Positions 47,001-53,300 of a stretch of 64,000 bases of DNA are shown piece by piece; position 1 is the stretch's first letter, and every line of letters starts with the position of its first letter. Below the pieces are notes generated by a model. The model made no database searches. It had not been told where the DNA came from and worked only from the letters and a program-made list of their open reading frames with translations. This stretch comes from Amoebophrya sp. A120 (taxonomy: Eukaryota > Sar > Dinophyceae > Syndiniales > Amoebophryaceae), in contig CAJINV010000010.1 of assembly GCA_905178155.1 (NCBI GenBank), positions 820,009 to 884,008 of the forward strand, in the 5' to 3' direction. Made by a program: the position numbers and the translations under genes.

Positions 47001-49375
47001 ATCAACTACGCAACAAGCGGATTTGAAGATTTTCCCTCATTCCACCGTGCTTGCGTTTTCGCACGACAAAGAGCTGTTTTTACCTCGCGAAGGTAATGGC
47101 ACGGGGTCACCGGCGTCGCATATCGAAAGGAAAAATCCCTCCTCCCCATATCAAAACGAAGTTTGTGATGCTGGATCTGCGTACTTGCTGGAGAGGACTG
47201 CAAGCCTACAGCAAGCCTGAGTAGGGAGGTTTTGGCCTAGGCGCTTAGCATGGAAAACGTCTGTGCTGTAGGTCCAACAGCAGCATCGTTACAAACCGCC
47301 CGCATAATGCGGCGAAGCCTGTGCTGGGCAACCTTAGTGCAAGACAGACGCGATTTCTCTGGCCACAAATCAGCAAAGCGCAAAGCTCCTTCGGGGACGT
47401 ACCTTGTCAATATGGGCGGAGGGGGGTTGTTTCCTCGCGATATCGCACGACAGTAGTGGTTATGAACTGCAAAAGTATCGTACTCGTATAAAGGCATTAC
47501 AAATCTCCTCAGCATGAGAGAGAAAATTTGTAATGCGGATGTACCTTAAGCAAAGGATTTGTAATGCAAGATGACTTGCATTTATACGAGTGCGATACTT
47601 TTGCACATGATAGCGGTCTGACCTCGTACTTATCCGAGGAGGATATCAGGGATGTGCTGGATTTATCAAGTGCAAAAATGTCTGGGTCTGGAAGGTTCTG
47701 AGACTTGTCATGCAAATTTCGCATGAGCCATGATGTCTGTGATGCATGCCCTAGCATCAGAGTTTTTTTGAGGGCTTCTTGATGCCTATTCCGCATGACA
47801 AATGCCCTCTTCCCGTAGCAAAAATCGCACTCCCTTCGCTGGTCATGGCAATGATCATTGGGAGCAGCAGAGCGCAGCAGGACCCCGATGCATTTCCCCT
47901 GTTTTAGCTTAGAAATACGCAGTGCGCCGAGTATGCCACTACCTCGACCCCTCAAGAAAAGAAGTAGCCCCCCCAACTACAAACTCGCCGTCCGCGATCA
48001 GGATGCGATGCGTACTAACCAACATTGTGCGAACCGAGATCCCGCGGGGCACAGGGTCTGGGCGGCTCGAAGCAGAACGCGCAGCACAAGCGGGAGACAA
48101 CACATCCAAAGGTGGGGATGGTCTCAGGTCGTTCTTTCAGGTTCGCCAGGGGTTGCGTCTCGCTATCAGGGTTTCGCCAACTCCGCGGGGGCGTTGCGGG
48201 TATCTCCCTAAAACACCAAAACCGGCACAAATTGGGCCGGCAGTCCGGGTAATTGCTCACCAGCCGGCTTGTATGGCGAATAAGGTGCTCGACGAAGGAA
48301 GAAGTAAGCATGTAATTAGCACCTCCGGTTGGTAGAGCGATCGGCTACCGAGGCATGTCAGGGGGCGTCGCTACTTCAATTCAATTCCAAAGACAGCACT
48401 ACAAGTTCCAACCTTCCAGACCCAGACACTTTTGCATTTGATAGGACTCGATCGTTGAAGAGACCTCCGAAACGTCGCATGTACAACATGTGCGATTATC
48501 AAATGCAAAAATGTCTGGGTCTGGAAGGATCCGAACTTGTCTTGCAGATTTTACATGGCCCGTGACGTCTGTGATGTATTCCCTGGCATCACAGATTTTC
48601 CGAGTGCTGCTCGATGCCTATTTCGCATGACAAATGGCGTCCCCGCGTAGCAGCAACTGGACTCCTCTTGCTGGTCATGCAATACAGATTTTTCTAGAGT
48701 CCAAAGTTAGCATCACAAGTTCCAACTTTCCAGACCCAGACATTTTTACATTTGATAGCGATCTGCTGTGAACAATGATCTTCACACGACGAGCAAAGAC
48801 CATATGAATTGCAAATATCCCTGGATGTCTGGAAGAGTGCAACTTGTGATGCGGCATTTGAATGCTAGAAAATAATCTGTATTGCATGAGCAGCAAGAGA
48901 AGTCAAATTTGGCTACGCGAAGAGGGCATCTGTCATGCGGGATGCGCATCGATGATCCCTCAAAAAACCTGTGATGCTAGGGCATGCATCACAGACATCG
49001 TGGGTCATGCAAAATGTGCATGACAAAACAAGCGCACTCTTCCAGACCCAGACATGTTTGCAGTGCAAAGAGCACACAAGTGCTCCGGCGAGAACTGTCC
49101 GCGATGTGTGGCAGATTTGCCTGTCGATCGCGAAGCACGGCGTTTCTTTTGATTCTACTGCCGCTGACGCTCTCCACGACGAACGAATTTGTCGGGTGAA
49201 TTTGCGCGTTTTCTGCCTCGCAAAACTCGCGAAACATTTTCCCTGGATCTGGAGTGACTTGCCCTGGAAAAAGTCGTTTCGGCTGAAGTGGTGTCAGGTT
49301 CTGTTGCAGGCGAGCGCAGAAGACGAGAACAGTGTTGTTGGAACCGGAGCGAGTCAAATGGTAGTGATGAACTAG
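23095..49375 (+). CDS. Gene G: 2,401-residue unrecognised protein, beta-propeller-like start, helical C-terminal region
   Basis: Thirty-four exons join without a stop: 23095-23260, 27359-27394, 27653-27798, 27958-28114, 29884-30133, 30301-30818, 30999-31043, 31381-31460, 31615-31732, 33970-34026, 34347-34412, 34594-34612, 34901-35815, 36067-36262, 37075-37314, 37642-37714, 37973-38932, 39109-39161, 39419-39512, 39853-39908, 40117-40301, 40467-40784, 40992-41105, 41377-41414, 41687-41751, 42012-42711, 45342-45446, 45772-45803, 46165-47120, 47448-47460, 47618-47663, 48449-48496, 48763-48802, 49075-49375. One intron is canonical (40302-40466, GTGGGT...GCAG). The N-terminal third has WD40/beta-propeller-like strands (ITALALTPDCLYCIIVYLDG; YRVFIGSLSGNLVAIDL) separated by Ser/Gln/Asn-rich inserts. 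The middle is long and disordered. The last third has helical segments (YTVSRVFALKASRAHLRLTL; REWVAEQLEEFLEAE; FLKRIQQ). Propeller-plus-helical-solenoid layout suggests a trafficking or scaffold protein, but I do not recognise it. Start: first ATG after the last in-frame stop. Confidence 0.7.
23768..24170 (+). repeat. GC-rich tandem repeat, about 140 bp x 3
   Basis: Units starting near 23768, 23911 and 24049 share CCGCCC(C/T)GCG(G/A)GAATT, GGCGAGCGGGCCGG and GGGCGCCGAGT blocks. The spacing is 143 and 138 bp. Confidence 0.8.
24718..26367 (+). CDS. Pif1-family DNA helicase, 5'-truncated ORF of a mobile element
   Basis: A single intron-free frame opens after TAG at 24715 and runs 549 codons to TGA at 26365. 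It has no ATG until codon ~81, so the N-terminus is missing or lies on another exon. Superfamily 1 motifs are in order: Walker A GRRGTGKT (about 25069), a CAPSGAAA block, Walker B LCDEIH (about 25325), motif III GDRRQQLP (25439), RAQILAATHHQCRRWN (motif IV area), FHAVQGVTV (26176) and VVFGRVED (motif VI-like). Pif1 helicases unwind 5'-3'; copies occur in Helitrons, plasmids, viruses and as stand-alone nuclear genes. The upstream part AILGKYPRARFRRDLV suggests the protein continued N-terminally. No Rep/HUH nuclease was found nearby. Confidence 0.8.
   Translation, partial: HWAAHHKAILGKYPRARFRRDLVLCGFVAFEIFPDKYFADISTTERHSFNALAAQRRLERRLKRKPLNEKQQQAYDRVSDMVGRLAAYKLQNSATHGANVEAAATSPPLIFPPQHIQGRRGTGKTHLGRCLRDMATGAGLRGVCCAPSGAAARLYGLDAHTIHALNNMAPTRTKLQPDGLAFEDIATPTAENDAYLRSLDFALCDEIHSAQAAWIFELDAALRRARSNPAPFGGVIFVGIGDRRQQLPALNTAGFYGSRSPVARADLLAHSVHAVSFLKKPVAELHQLGKLERKNANTEQSWADFVETLATESQDIDLHRFAHVNKITAAERVALSPRAQILAATHHQCRRWNKLALETHRAFNPRAKAVTYRAEGRCEYAPCGSICETVPGDDCPPIDLELVEGSRVEFCRRYGSVVKHTKGVVRYLGRDFVSLEVETEGEADTLDAEPYTSMLLVPRLPIQVVDAYGEEHRYLQCPLRLAYCKTFHAVQGVTVSGESLLGSDVDAFTHGTGYVVFGRVEDESQIKTVSLNDERPEKLTNIVWPEFLA
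26791..27035 (+). repeat. 82-bp tandem repeat, 3 copies
   Basis: GCAATGCTACTGG recurs at 26825, 26907 and 26989; each unit also has GAA(C/T)TAAGCCAAA and GTTGCGTTTTTGACT. Confidence 0.9.
27395..27647. mobile_element. Introner F1 in gene G
   Basis: 253 bp. TSD GGCCA exact. Junction R-A-I-R-H. Confidence 0.92.
27799..27952. mobile_element. Introner F2 in gene G
   Basis: 154 bp. TSD GAAGC exact. Junction N-R-S/N-S-R. Confidence 0.92.
28115..29878. mobile_element. Introner F4 in gene G carrying a nested 1.43-kb insert
   Basis: 1,764 bp with TSD GGCGA exact at both outer ends; an ordinary F4 is 304-355 bp. Junction after removal K-T-A-T-P-A. Confidence 0.87.
28393..29823. mobile_element. Unclassified 1.43-kb insertion nested in F4
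   Basis: Flanked by a perfect 12-bp duplication ATCCAGCATCAG (28381-28392 and 29824-29835) that is single in other F4 copies. GC-rich, ORFs in all frames, none recognisable. A duplication of this length would fit a retroposed sequence, but there is no poly-A or simple-repeat tail. Confidence 0.75.
30134..30295. mobile_element. Introner F2 in gene G
   Basis: 162 bp. TSD ACAAG exact. Junction A-T-S-S-G. Confidence 0.9.
30819..30993. mobile_element. Introner F2 in gene G
   Basis: 175 bp. TSD CCTGA exact. Splits the second propeller-like strand pair; junction A-I-D-L-K-S. Confidence 0.9.
31044..31375. mobile_element. Introner F3 in gene G
   Basis: 332 bp. TSD CCCCG/TCCCG. Longer than other F3 copies because CCCCATAGTCAAGGTG of the left arm occurs twice (31067 and 31116). 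Junction G-P-V-L-N. Confidence 0.87.
31461..31608. mobile_element. Introner F2 in gene G
   Basis: 148 bp. TSD TGGCTG (6 bp). Junction I-W-L/F-L-K. Confidence 0.88.
31733..33964. mobile_element. Introner F1 in gene G expanded to 2.2 kb by nested DNA
   Basis: Outer TSD GGACA exact (31728-31732, 33965-33969). Left TIR is diverged (TATGCATTGATGCAGCTATG), right is CTTCCAGACCCAGACAC. Between them lie a SINE-like repeat (31918-32140) and 1.8 kb of GC-rich DNA with no recognised gene. Removal gives Q-L-D-N-A-A. Confidence 0.8.
31918..32140 (+). repeat. SINE-like repeat, copy 1, with (TTCAA)n tail
   Basis: About 97% like 48174-48387, differing by a handful of bases and by tail length (TTCAA repeated four times here). 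The part GGTTGGTAGAGCGATCGGCT resembles the D-arm/A-box of a tRNA, suggesting a tRNA-derived element. Confidence 0.65.
34027..34341. mobile_element. Introner F4 in gene G
   Basis: 315 bp. TSD CGGGG exact. Right end reads CAATG rather than ATA. Junction A-A-G-A-L. Confidence 0.87.
34413..34588. mobile_element. Introner F9 in gene G
   Basis: 176 bp. TSD GAGGA exact. GGGCAGGTCAGATTTGTAATGC pairs with the right arm. Junction P-K-R-K-K-L. Confidence 0.88.
34613..34895. mobile_element. Introner F7 in gene G
   Basis: 283 bp. TSD GACAT/GACGT. The diverged left end TATCAAAACATGCTCAG has a 3-nt insertion; right TTGAGCAGGGTATA. Leaves a 19-nt exon upstream. Confidence 0.82.
35816..36061. mobile_element. 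Introner F7 in gene G
   Basis: 246 bp. TSD GACGT exact. Junction A-S-D-V-D-T. Confidence 0.92.
36263..37069. mobile_element. Introner F2 in gene G expanded to 0.8 kb by a nested insert
   Basis: Outer TSD AAGCG exact. F2 sequence breaks at about 36298 (TAAATGC) and resumes at 36964 (CATTACAGATCTGC). Junction T-Q-A/R-L-M. Confidence 0.85.
36299..36962. mobile_element. Nested ~0.66-kb insertion in F2
   Basis: Ends carry CTAGTG (36302) and CACTAG (to 36964) as a very short inverted pair, with further inverted GGTAC/GTACC-rich blocks inside. Contains a (GC)n run near 36517-36530. No ORF of note. Type unknown. Confidence 0.5.
37315..37636. mobile_element. Introner F4 in gene G
   Basis: 322 bp. 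TSD ACTCG exact. Junction I-Y-S/S-T-A. Confidence 0.92.
37715..37967. mobile_element. Introner F1 in gene G
   Basis: 253 bp. TSD TGGTA/CGGTA. Junction P-G-G-T-T. Confidence 0.9.
38933..39103. mobile_element. Introner F9 in gene G
   Basis: 171 bp. TSD GGCCG exact. Junction T-R-A-A-Q. Confidence 0.92.
39162..39413. mobile_element. Introner F1 in gene G
   Basis: 252 bp. TSD AGGGA exact. Junction S-E-G/S-L-A. Confidence 0.92.
39513..39847. mobile_element. Introner F4 (variant) in gene G
   Basis: 335 bp. TSD CCTCT exact. Left end TATCAAAGTGAAAAAAGCCC is intermediate between F4 and F8. Junction Q-T-L-Y-I. Confidence 0.87.
39909..40111. mobile_element. Introner F10 in gene G
   Basis: 203 bp. TSD ATGTG exact. 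Arms AAAAAAGTGTTACAGTTACAC and complement. Junction N-D-V/G-A-A. Confidence 0.9.
40302..40466 (+). other. Canonical GT-AG intron in gene G
   Basis: Donor GTGGGT, acceptor TACATGCAG; joins E-E-S-T-F-N-D in phase. The only ordinary intron I could place in gene G. An alternative acceptor at 40436 (TTTTTTTTGTAG) exists but would need an extra 25-nt deletion to keep the frame. Confidence 0.65.
40785..40986. mobile_element. Introner F10 (variant) in gene G
   Basis: 202 bp. TSD AAGTA exact. Left TTATGGAGAGAAAAAAGTTT, right ...CTTTTTTTCTTCGAT. Junction D-K-Y-L-P. Confidence 0.8.
41106..41371. mobile_element. Introner F1 in gene G
   Basis: 266 bp. TSD GAGGA exact. Junction R-E-D-R-H. Confidence 0.92.
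41415..41681. mobile_element. Introner F1 in gene G
   Basis: 267 bp. TSD GCTCG exact. TIR worn (ATGTCAAGGTCGGGAAGG at left). Leaves a 38-nt exon upstream. Junction E-A-L-G-Y. Confidence 0.87.
41752..42006. mobile_element. Introner F1 in gene G
   Basis: 255 bp. TSD TCCCG/TCCGG. Junction I-I-(P/R)-D-R. Confidence 0.9.
43380..44600. repeat. Inverted arrays of a tandem repeat inside the fold-back element
   Basis: Left-half units contain GCAGTTAGAAACTCGGCAGCC or CACTTAGAACCCCGG followed by GATTTGAAAG and an A/G-rich run; right-half units read as their complement (CTTTCTTTCAAATCGC...CCGAGGTTCTAAGTG). Unit length roughly 120-150 bp, quite diverged. Confidence 0.65.
44911..44965. repeat. Perfect palindrome, 26-bp arms
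   Basis: Arms 44911-44936 and 44940-44965 are exact complements around the loop CCG. Confidence 0.95.
44966..45002. repeat. Perfect palindrome, 17-bp arms
   Basis: Arms GTGTCTATGTTTACGTA (44966-44982) and its exact complement (44986-45002), loop GAC. Directly follows the previous palindrome. Confidence 0.95.
45447..45766. mobile_element. Introner F3 (diverged) in gene G
   Basis: 320 bp. TSD GGAGG/CGAGG. Left TIR worn (TATCTTTCGTAAAAGCGTTC), right ACGTTTTTATTCAGGATA. Junction E-A-E-E-Q. Second copy 50736-51055. Confidence 0.82.
45804..46158. mobile_element. Introner F4 in gene G
   Basis: 355 bp. TSD GAGTTC (6 bp). Leaves a 32-nt exon upstream. Junction E-E-F/C-I-D. Second copy 51093-51447. 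Confidence 0.88.
47121..47442. mobile_element. Introner F4 in gene G
   Basis: 322 bp. TSD TCGCA exact. Junction P-A-S-H-D-S. Second copy 52410-52731. Confidence 0.9.
47461..47612. mobile_element. Introner F2 in gene G
   Basis: 152 bp. TSD GTGGT/GCGGT. Together with the previous F4 it isolates a 13-nt exon (47448-47460). Junction S-S-G/L-T-S. Second copy 52750-52901. Confidence 0.88.
47664..48443. mobile_element. Introner F1 in gene G expanded to 0.78 kb by a SINE-like insert
   Basis: TSD GGATT/GGACT. F1 sequence is interrupted from about 47856 to 48389. Junction V-L-D-S-I-V. Second copy 52953-53732. Confidence 0.85.
47856..48389 (+). mobile_element. SINE-like element, longer copy 2
   Basis: About 534 bp, of which the 3' 214 bp (48174-48387) match copy 1 at 31918-32140. 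It extends ~320 bp further 5' than copy 1, the pattern expected from 5' truncation during reverse transcription. Tail TTCAATTCAATTC. Also present in the second copy at +5289. Confidence 0.6.
48497..48757. mobile_element. Introner F1 in gene G
   Basis: 261 bp. TSD GCGAT exact. Junction H-V-R-S-A. Second copy 53786-54046. Confidence 0.92.
48803..49069. mobile_element. Introner F1 (diverged) in gene G
   Basis: 267 bp. TSD GACCA/GAGCA. Left TIR carries ATCCCTGGATGTCTGG instead of ATGTCTGGGTCTGG. Junction S-K-D-H-T. Second copy 54092-54358. Confidence 0.82.
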
Positions 49376-50292
49376 TGACGCGTGGTGCGAGGTGGACGAT
49401 GATGAATTTGATTGAGCATTCTTTACTGGTGTTGAAAAAATATTTGGCCGCAAGTAGAGGAAAATTTTGAGCTGGTGGTCGGTCCACCCCCACCCCGCAG
49501 AACCTGAAGAAGCTTTATTTAGGAAAAAACTGTGAATACTAATACAATTACAAAACAGCATTTTATCTACCGTTACGATTTTTTTTAGCAAAACCAAAAA
49601 GACGTGGTCGTCTGCAGCAAAGTGAAGAAATTTGATAAAAGTCAAGACACGATACTGGATAAAGAATTTGTCGTGAAGAAGAAACAAGTTTGATGAAAAC
49701 TATTAACCCGAAGAATTTTGCTAGATACGGAAATTATTATGAATGGTAACTCATGGACTGAGGTTTTTGCTTGTCGCATTCGGCTGCCGAAGGGCTGGGT
49801 CGCTGGCGTGATATAAAAGTCGTCTTTTGTTCTACTGATCGTCAAGAGGAGCCACAGGCTGTTAGTTTTGGCAACTTTATTTTAAACGTCGTTTTACCTT
49901 CTGGACGAGAGACGGAGTGAGATTTTGACAAGCGGATGAAATCTACGTGTACCCCTTCATCAGCGGGGTTGCAAGTTTTTTTTCTGCTCGACGGCAAACT
50001 CCGCGAACATACAACATCAAAACTAGGGAGGAGGCCAAATAAGCAGAGCACCACCGTGATTCACCTAATTTCCTAGAAGGGATTGCAGATCTGTCCAGTT
50101 AAGTATAGAGAAGGCGGAAGCGCTTCCGAAATGCGAAACACGAAAAGCGAAAAACCAAGGGAGGGCAGTAGAGAGCCAGGAGAGTAAGAAAAGAGAGAGC
50201 GGAGGCGCCTCCGAAATGCGAAACGCGAAAAACCAAAGGGGGGCCGTGGAGAGTTAATAGAGTAGGAAGAAGAGAGAGAGAGAGAGAGAGAG
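49376..50292. other. 3' flank of gene G
   Basis: About 0.9 kb, AT-rich then moderately mixed, with weak overlapping ORFs; no gene recognised. From about 50112 the GAAGCG(C/T)(T/C)TCCGAAATGCGAAAC-type repeat begins and runs to the N. Confidence 0.6.
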
Positions 50293-50293
50293 N
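50293..50293. other. Single ambiguous base (N), likely contig join
   Basis: The only N in the window. It separates a (GA)n run on the left from a GGTGGGTGGC-type run on the right, exactly at the boundary of the two 5.29-kb copies. Confidence 0.95.
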
Positions 50294-50376
50294 GTGGGTG
50301 GCGGTGGGTGGCGGTGGGTGGCGGTGGGTGGCGGTGGGTGGCGGTGGGTGGCGGTGGGTGGTGGTGGGTGGCGGTG
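50294..50376 (+). repeat. GTGGGTGGCG minisatellite
   Basis: 10-bp unit in tandem, about eight copies. The corresponding place in the first copy (about 45045-45087) has fewer copies and a GTGGTGGGTG variant. Confidence 0.9.
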
Positions 50377-53300
50377 GATTCGTGTGCTATGTGTATGTCT
50401 ATATCATATAGATATATATACATGTACATGTAAGCACAGACTTTTCTAATATGCATATCTGCATATGCGGGGGGGAGGCTCGCGCGCACGTTTTCGGCCC
50501 TCGGTTCTTTTTCTTTTTTCAAAATTGAGAAACACGCCGGAGACCCATTTCGCTGCAGTTCTTGCACAAGTAGCAAAAAAATGCCAATCACGATGGTGCT
50601 GCACCTATTTACTCTCATACCAACAACAAGAAACCACGGCGCCAACGAAGAACCCTGCTTCTCTTTCCCTGCCTCCCCTCACCTTCACGAGGGAATGGGT
50701 GGCTGAGCAATTGGAGGAGTTTCTGGAGGCGGAGGTATCTTTCGTAAAAGCGTTCTTCCCGACGCCGCAGGGTCATCAAGATGGAAACTCTGCAACACAA
50801 ATACGTTCAATCTTGGGAGTCACGCATGTCAAAGCTTTGATCTGTACGACTAGTCATCAAGTGCCGAGTACTAGCTGCTAGGAGGGCCGCATCAAAAAGA
50901 CGCGCACTTATCCTGTGTGCCGCATTTTTACAATCTTTTACAAATTCCGAAACACAAGTAGAAGTGGCTCTCTTGGGGATGCGCATTACAAGTCGATTCT
51001 TGTATATGCAAATCTGCATGACAACTCTGGTTTGGGGACGTTTTTATTCAGGATACGAGGAGCAGACGAGAGACCAGTTGTTTGAGGAGTTCTATTGTGA
51101 GGAAAAATCCCCCCTCACCATACTGAAGCGGTATGCAGCTTCTAAAAATTTGTCATGCTGATTTGTGACCACAACTCCGGTCTCTCTTGCAAGAGGGCAA
51201 ATCCAAAGAATCCGTGGTATTTTTATGCAGGGTTGTTTGTAATTATGCTGTTGCGGCTACAACTACATGGCAGGCCTCTGCTTTGCTAAGTGTCTACAGT
51301 TGTAAAACACCCCAGCGCGGCAACAAAATGAGGCTCTAGCACCTGCAGCGTCTCATTGCAAGACAGAGCGGATTTGATGTGTACACAAATCCAGCACCAG
51401 AAGTTTCCGCTTCTATTATATTGGGAGGGGGGGCTTTTCATTTTGATGAGTTCTGTATCGACGTTATCACCAAGGCAAAGCGGTCGCTGGGATTCGACCT
51501 ACCCGTCCGCGAACGGTTGCTGCGGGCGTATTTGGGAAGCAGCGGGGGAGCAACAAGTACAAGTAGTGGGCCGAACAAGGGCGGTGCTTACCTGGTTCCA
51601 CACGGAAGGAAGCCACTACTGCAACAACCAGAAACTACTGCTGGTGCAGGCGGAGTAGTTGGTCCAGTGCTGACGCTGAGCAATTCGCTCTCAACGTTTC
51701 TGCAGGCACTGATCATTGGATGTTTCATCGAAAGTCTCGAGTGCGGTTTGGAAACTGGTGCGGAAGTGGTCAGAAGTGTGGTGACGAGGTTTATTTCATC
51801 TTTTTCTGCAGCTGGTATCGGGCTGAACTGCGGTCAAGGAATGATCACATCAGAAGTAGAAGATGACGGAATTTTGAAAAACGGTTCAATTTCTCCACTC
51901 CGCGAGGACGGTAGTGGAACGAAACATCAACAAGAAGTAGAGAGAGAAACTTGCCTTGCAGGCGGAGGAACTCCGGCTCGTCGGAACAAGCACGGGACGA
52001 ACACCAACGGCGCGGCGGCCGAACCTCCGCAGGAGGTGCGCTATGACCAGGAGCAAGCTTACGCGGTGTTCTGCTTCACCCTGTACATGTTCTTGAAACG
52101 CATACAGCAGGCGACTTCGGCTAATGGAAGTGGGAGCGGCGGCGGAGATGCCAGCACGGGGAATAGTACAACCAATGATCATCGAGGAACGGACAAACAG
52201 ATCTTTCACCTCCTTGTCAAAATACAGGAAATTGTGTTAATCGGCCTTGAAGATTTATTTTCCAGCACAAACAACCTGCCCGCAGCCACATCAACTACGC
52301 AACAAGCGGATTTGAAGATTTTCCCTCATTCCACCGTGCTTGCGTTTTCGCACGACAAAGAGCTGTTTTTACCTCGCGAAGGTAATGGCACGGGGTCACC
52401 GGCGTCGCATATCGAAAGGAAAAATCCCTCCTCCCCATATCAAAACGAAGTTTGTGATGCTGGATCTGCGTACTTGCTGGAGAGGACTGCAAGCCTACAG
52501 CAAGCCTGAGTAGGGAGGTTTTGGCCTAGGCGCTTAGCATGGAAAACGTCTGTGCTGTAGGTCCAACAGCAGCATCGTTACAAACCGCCCGCATAATGCG
52601 GCGAAGCCTGTGCTGGGCAACCTTAGTGCAAGACAGACGCGATTTCTCTGGCCACAAATCAGCAAAGCGCAAAGCTCCTTCGGGGACGTACCTTGTCAAT
52701 ATGGGCGGAGGGGGGTTGTTTCCTCGCGATATCGCACGACAGTAGTGGTTATGAACTGCAAAAGTATCGTACTCGTATAAAGGCATTACAAATCTCCTCA
52801 GCATGAGAGAGAAAATTTGTAATGCGGATGTACCTTAAGCAAAGGATTTGTAATGCAAGATGACTTGCATTTATACGAGTGCGATACTTTTGCACATGAT
52901 AGCGGTCTGACCTCGTACTTATCCGAGGAGGATATCAGGGATGTGCTGGATTTATCAAGTGCAAAAATGTCTGGGTCTGGAAGGTTCTGAGACTTGTCAT
53001 GCAAATTTCGCATGAGCCATGATGTCTGTGATGCATGCCCTAGCATCAGAGTTTTTTTGAGGGCTTCTTGATGCCTATTCCGCATGACAAATGCCCTCTT
53101 CCCGTAGCAAAAATCGCACTCCCTTCGCTGGTCATGGCAATGATCATTGGGAGCAGCAGAGCGCAGCAGGACCCCGATGCATTTCCCCTGTTTTAGCTTA
53201 GAAATACGCAGTGCGCCGAGTATGCCACTACCTCGACCCCTCAAGAAAAGAAGTAGCCCCCCCAACTACAAACTCGCCGTCCGCGATCAGGATGCGATGC

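Larger units (their letters stand above)
45062..50292 (+). repeat. First copy of a 5.29-kb near-identical direct duplication
   Basis: Matches about 50352-55581 with an offset of 5,289-5,290 bp. The only differences I saw are one G in a homopolymer (45180 region) and the GGTGGGTGGC-type repeat at the left edge. Ends in a (GA)n run at the N. Confidence 0.95.

Noticed and set aside
48989-49687. 232-codon minus-strand ORF (and its copy at 54278-54976)
   Set aside because: Antisense of the last gene G exon and 3' flank. The plus-strand exon is required to complete gene G in frame.
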